Below, one piece after another: positions 6,743-7,435 of a stretch of DNA of 7,435 nucleotides. The notes under the pieces are model-generated. The model did not search any database and was not told where the DNA came from. It saw only the letters and a list, made by a program, of their open reading frames with translations. Origin of the DNA: Frankiaceae bacterium. Lineage in GTDB: Bacteria > Actinomycetota > Actinomycetes > Frankiales > Frankiaceae. Every line of letters starts with the position of its first letter. The stretch's first letter is position 1. The stretch lies in NCBI GenBank assembly GCA_030840885.1, contig JAVEDQ010000467.1, positions 1-7,435 on the forward strand. Direction: 5' to 3'. The translations under genes were made by a program, and so were the position numbers.

Positions 6743-7435
6743 TCAGCCCGGCTCGGCGGAGGCCGGAGCCCAGCTGTATCCGGACGGGAGGGCGAAGCTG
6801 CTTGTCCGGTTGCTGAGCCAGTACTCGAACTCCGCAGCGGGGACCGGCCGTGAGAGGAAGAAGCCCTGCGCCTCGTCGCAGCCGTGCCGGATGAGCTCGC
6901 TGAGGGCTGTGGAGTCCTCGACCCCTTCGGCCACCATGCGCAGACCGAGGCTGTGCGCGAGGCCGATCGCGGAGACCACGAGCGCCGCGGCCCTGGCGTC
7001 GTCGGCCATCGGGAACACGAAGGACCGATCGAGCTTGAGCTCGTCGATGGGCAACTCGCGGAGATAGCTCAGCGAGCTGTAGCCGGTGCCGAAATCGTCC
7101 ACCGAGATCCGGACACCGTGCTCCCGGAGCCGGTGCAGGATGCGGCGGGCCCGGTCCCGGTCGCTCATCAGGAACTCCTCGGTGATCTCCAACTGGAGAG
7201 CACTGCTCGGCAGCTCCCGGTCCGCCAGCATGGCCATCACGTGTTCGGGCAGCTCGTCGTCGACCAGCGAGCTCGCCGAGAGGTTGACGGCGATGGTCAT
7301 CCGATGGCCGATCGCGGCCCAGGACGCCGCCTGGTCCAACGCGATCGCCAGCACGCGGTCGGTGAGTGCCGGCATCAGGCCGGCTTCCTCGACGAGACCG
7401 AGGAAGGCGGCGGGGTAGAGCAGCCCACGGGTCGG
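6743..7435 (-). CDS. EAL-domain cyclic-di-GMP phosphodiesterase, C-terminal part
   Basis: The 230 visible residues are the C-terminal part of an EAL domain; the frame stays open to the window edge, so the true start and any GGDEF, PAS or membrane sensor modules lie beyond it. EAL domains hydrolyse c-di-GMP to pGpG. The first visible residues, PTRGLLYPAAFLGLVEEAGL, directly follow where the EAL signature would be. Counting from the edge, the remaining active-site motifs are intact: Asn51 (VNLSA), Glu83 (LEITE), DDFGTGYSSL at 113-122, Lys134 (LKLDR), Glu170 and Glu173 (AEGVE), and Gln190 (AQGFFLSRP). Catalytic activity is therefore plausible, pending the unseen EAL glutamate. The last 25 residues or so are an Ala/Ser/Pro tail. 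In actinobacteria these domains often follow a GGDEF domain in one polypeptide; whether that holds here cannot be seen. Confidence 0.95.
   Translation of the reverse strand, partial: PTRGLLYPAAFLGLVEEAGLMPALTDRVLAIALDQAASWAAIGHRMTIAVNLSASSLVDDELPEHVMAMLADRELPSSALQLEITEEFLMSDRDRARRILHRLREHGVRISVDDFGTGYSSLSYLRELPIDELKLDRSFVFPMADDARAAALVVSAIGLAHSLGLRMVAEGVEDSTALSELIRHGCDEAQGFFLSRPVPAAEFEYWLSNRTSSFALPSGYSWAPASAEPG

Overview
The window is GC-rich DNA with dense coding, frequent GTG starts and 4-base stop/start overlaps. It carries a ParA–ScpA–ScpB block, an actinobacterial-type XerD, an ADP-ribose pyrophosphatase and a membrane-anchored Ser/Thr kinase. Together these point to a chromosomal segment of a high-GC actinomycete (Actinomycetota). 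I cannot name the genus from sequence alone.

Layout, left to right. (1) Bases 1-3682 are all on the minus strand and read right to left: xerD (2630-3682), a ParA-family ATPase (1592-2533), a degenerate site-2-protease-like membrane protein (886-1572), scpA (32-889) and the first codons of what is probably scpB (1-35). From parA onward the genes are nearly touching: a 19-base gap, then two GTGA overlaps. A candidate promoter and an inverted repeat lie in the 97-base space between xerD and parA. (2) Bases 3683-3815 form the divergent intergenic region. (3) Bases 3816-5951, plus strand, hold a 711-residue receptor-like Ser/Thr kinase with an intracellular kinase domain, a repetitive linker, one membrane helix and an extracellular domain. 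(4) Bases 5952-6019 are a short convergent gap with a hairpin. (5) Bases 6020-6667, minus strand, are the Nudix ADP-ribose pyrophosphatase. (6) Bases 6743-7435, minus strand, are the C-terminal part of an EAL-domain (cyclic-di-GMP phosphodiesterase) protein cut by the window edge.

How the genes fit together. XerD (dimer resolution), the ParA-like ATPase and ScpA/ScpB (the kleisin and its partner in the SMC condensin) all act in chromosome maintenance and segregation. The order Nudix–XerD–ParA–ScpA–ScpB is the known actinobacterial order, as I remember it from Mycobacterium Rv1700, Rv1701, Rv1708, Rv1709 and Rv1710. Two signalling genes depart from that order. The kinase lies in the opposite orientation between the Nudix gene and xerD, and the EAL gene sits where pyrG is often found.

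The most interesting item is the small membrane protein between parA and scpA. It aligns by eye with M50 site-2 proteases along most of its length but has lost the HExxH zinc and catalytic residues. It looks like a pseudoprotease tied into a condensin operon. Second is a run of six G4 tracts (GTCGGG repeat) at the 3' end of scpA, just before the scpB start.
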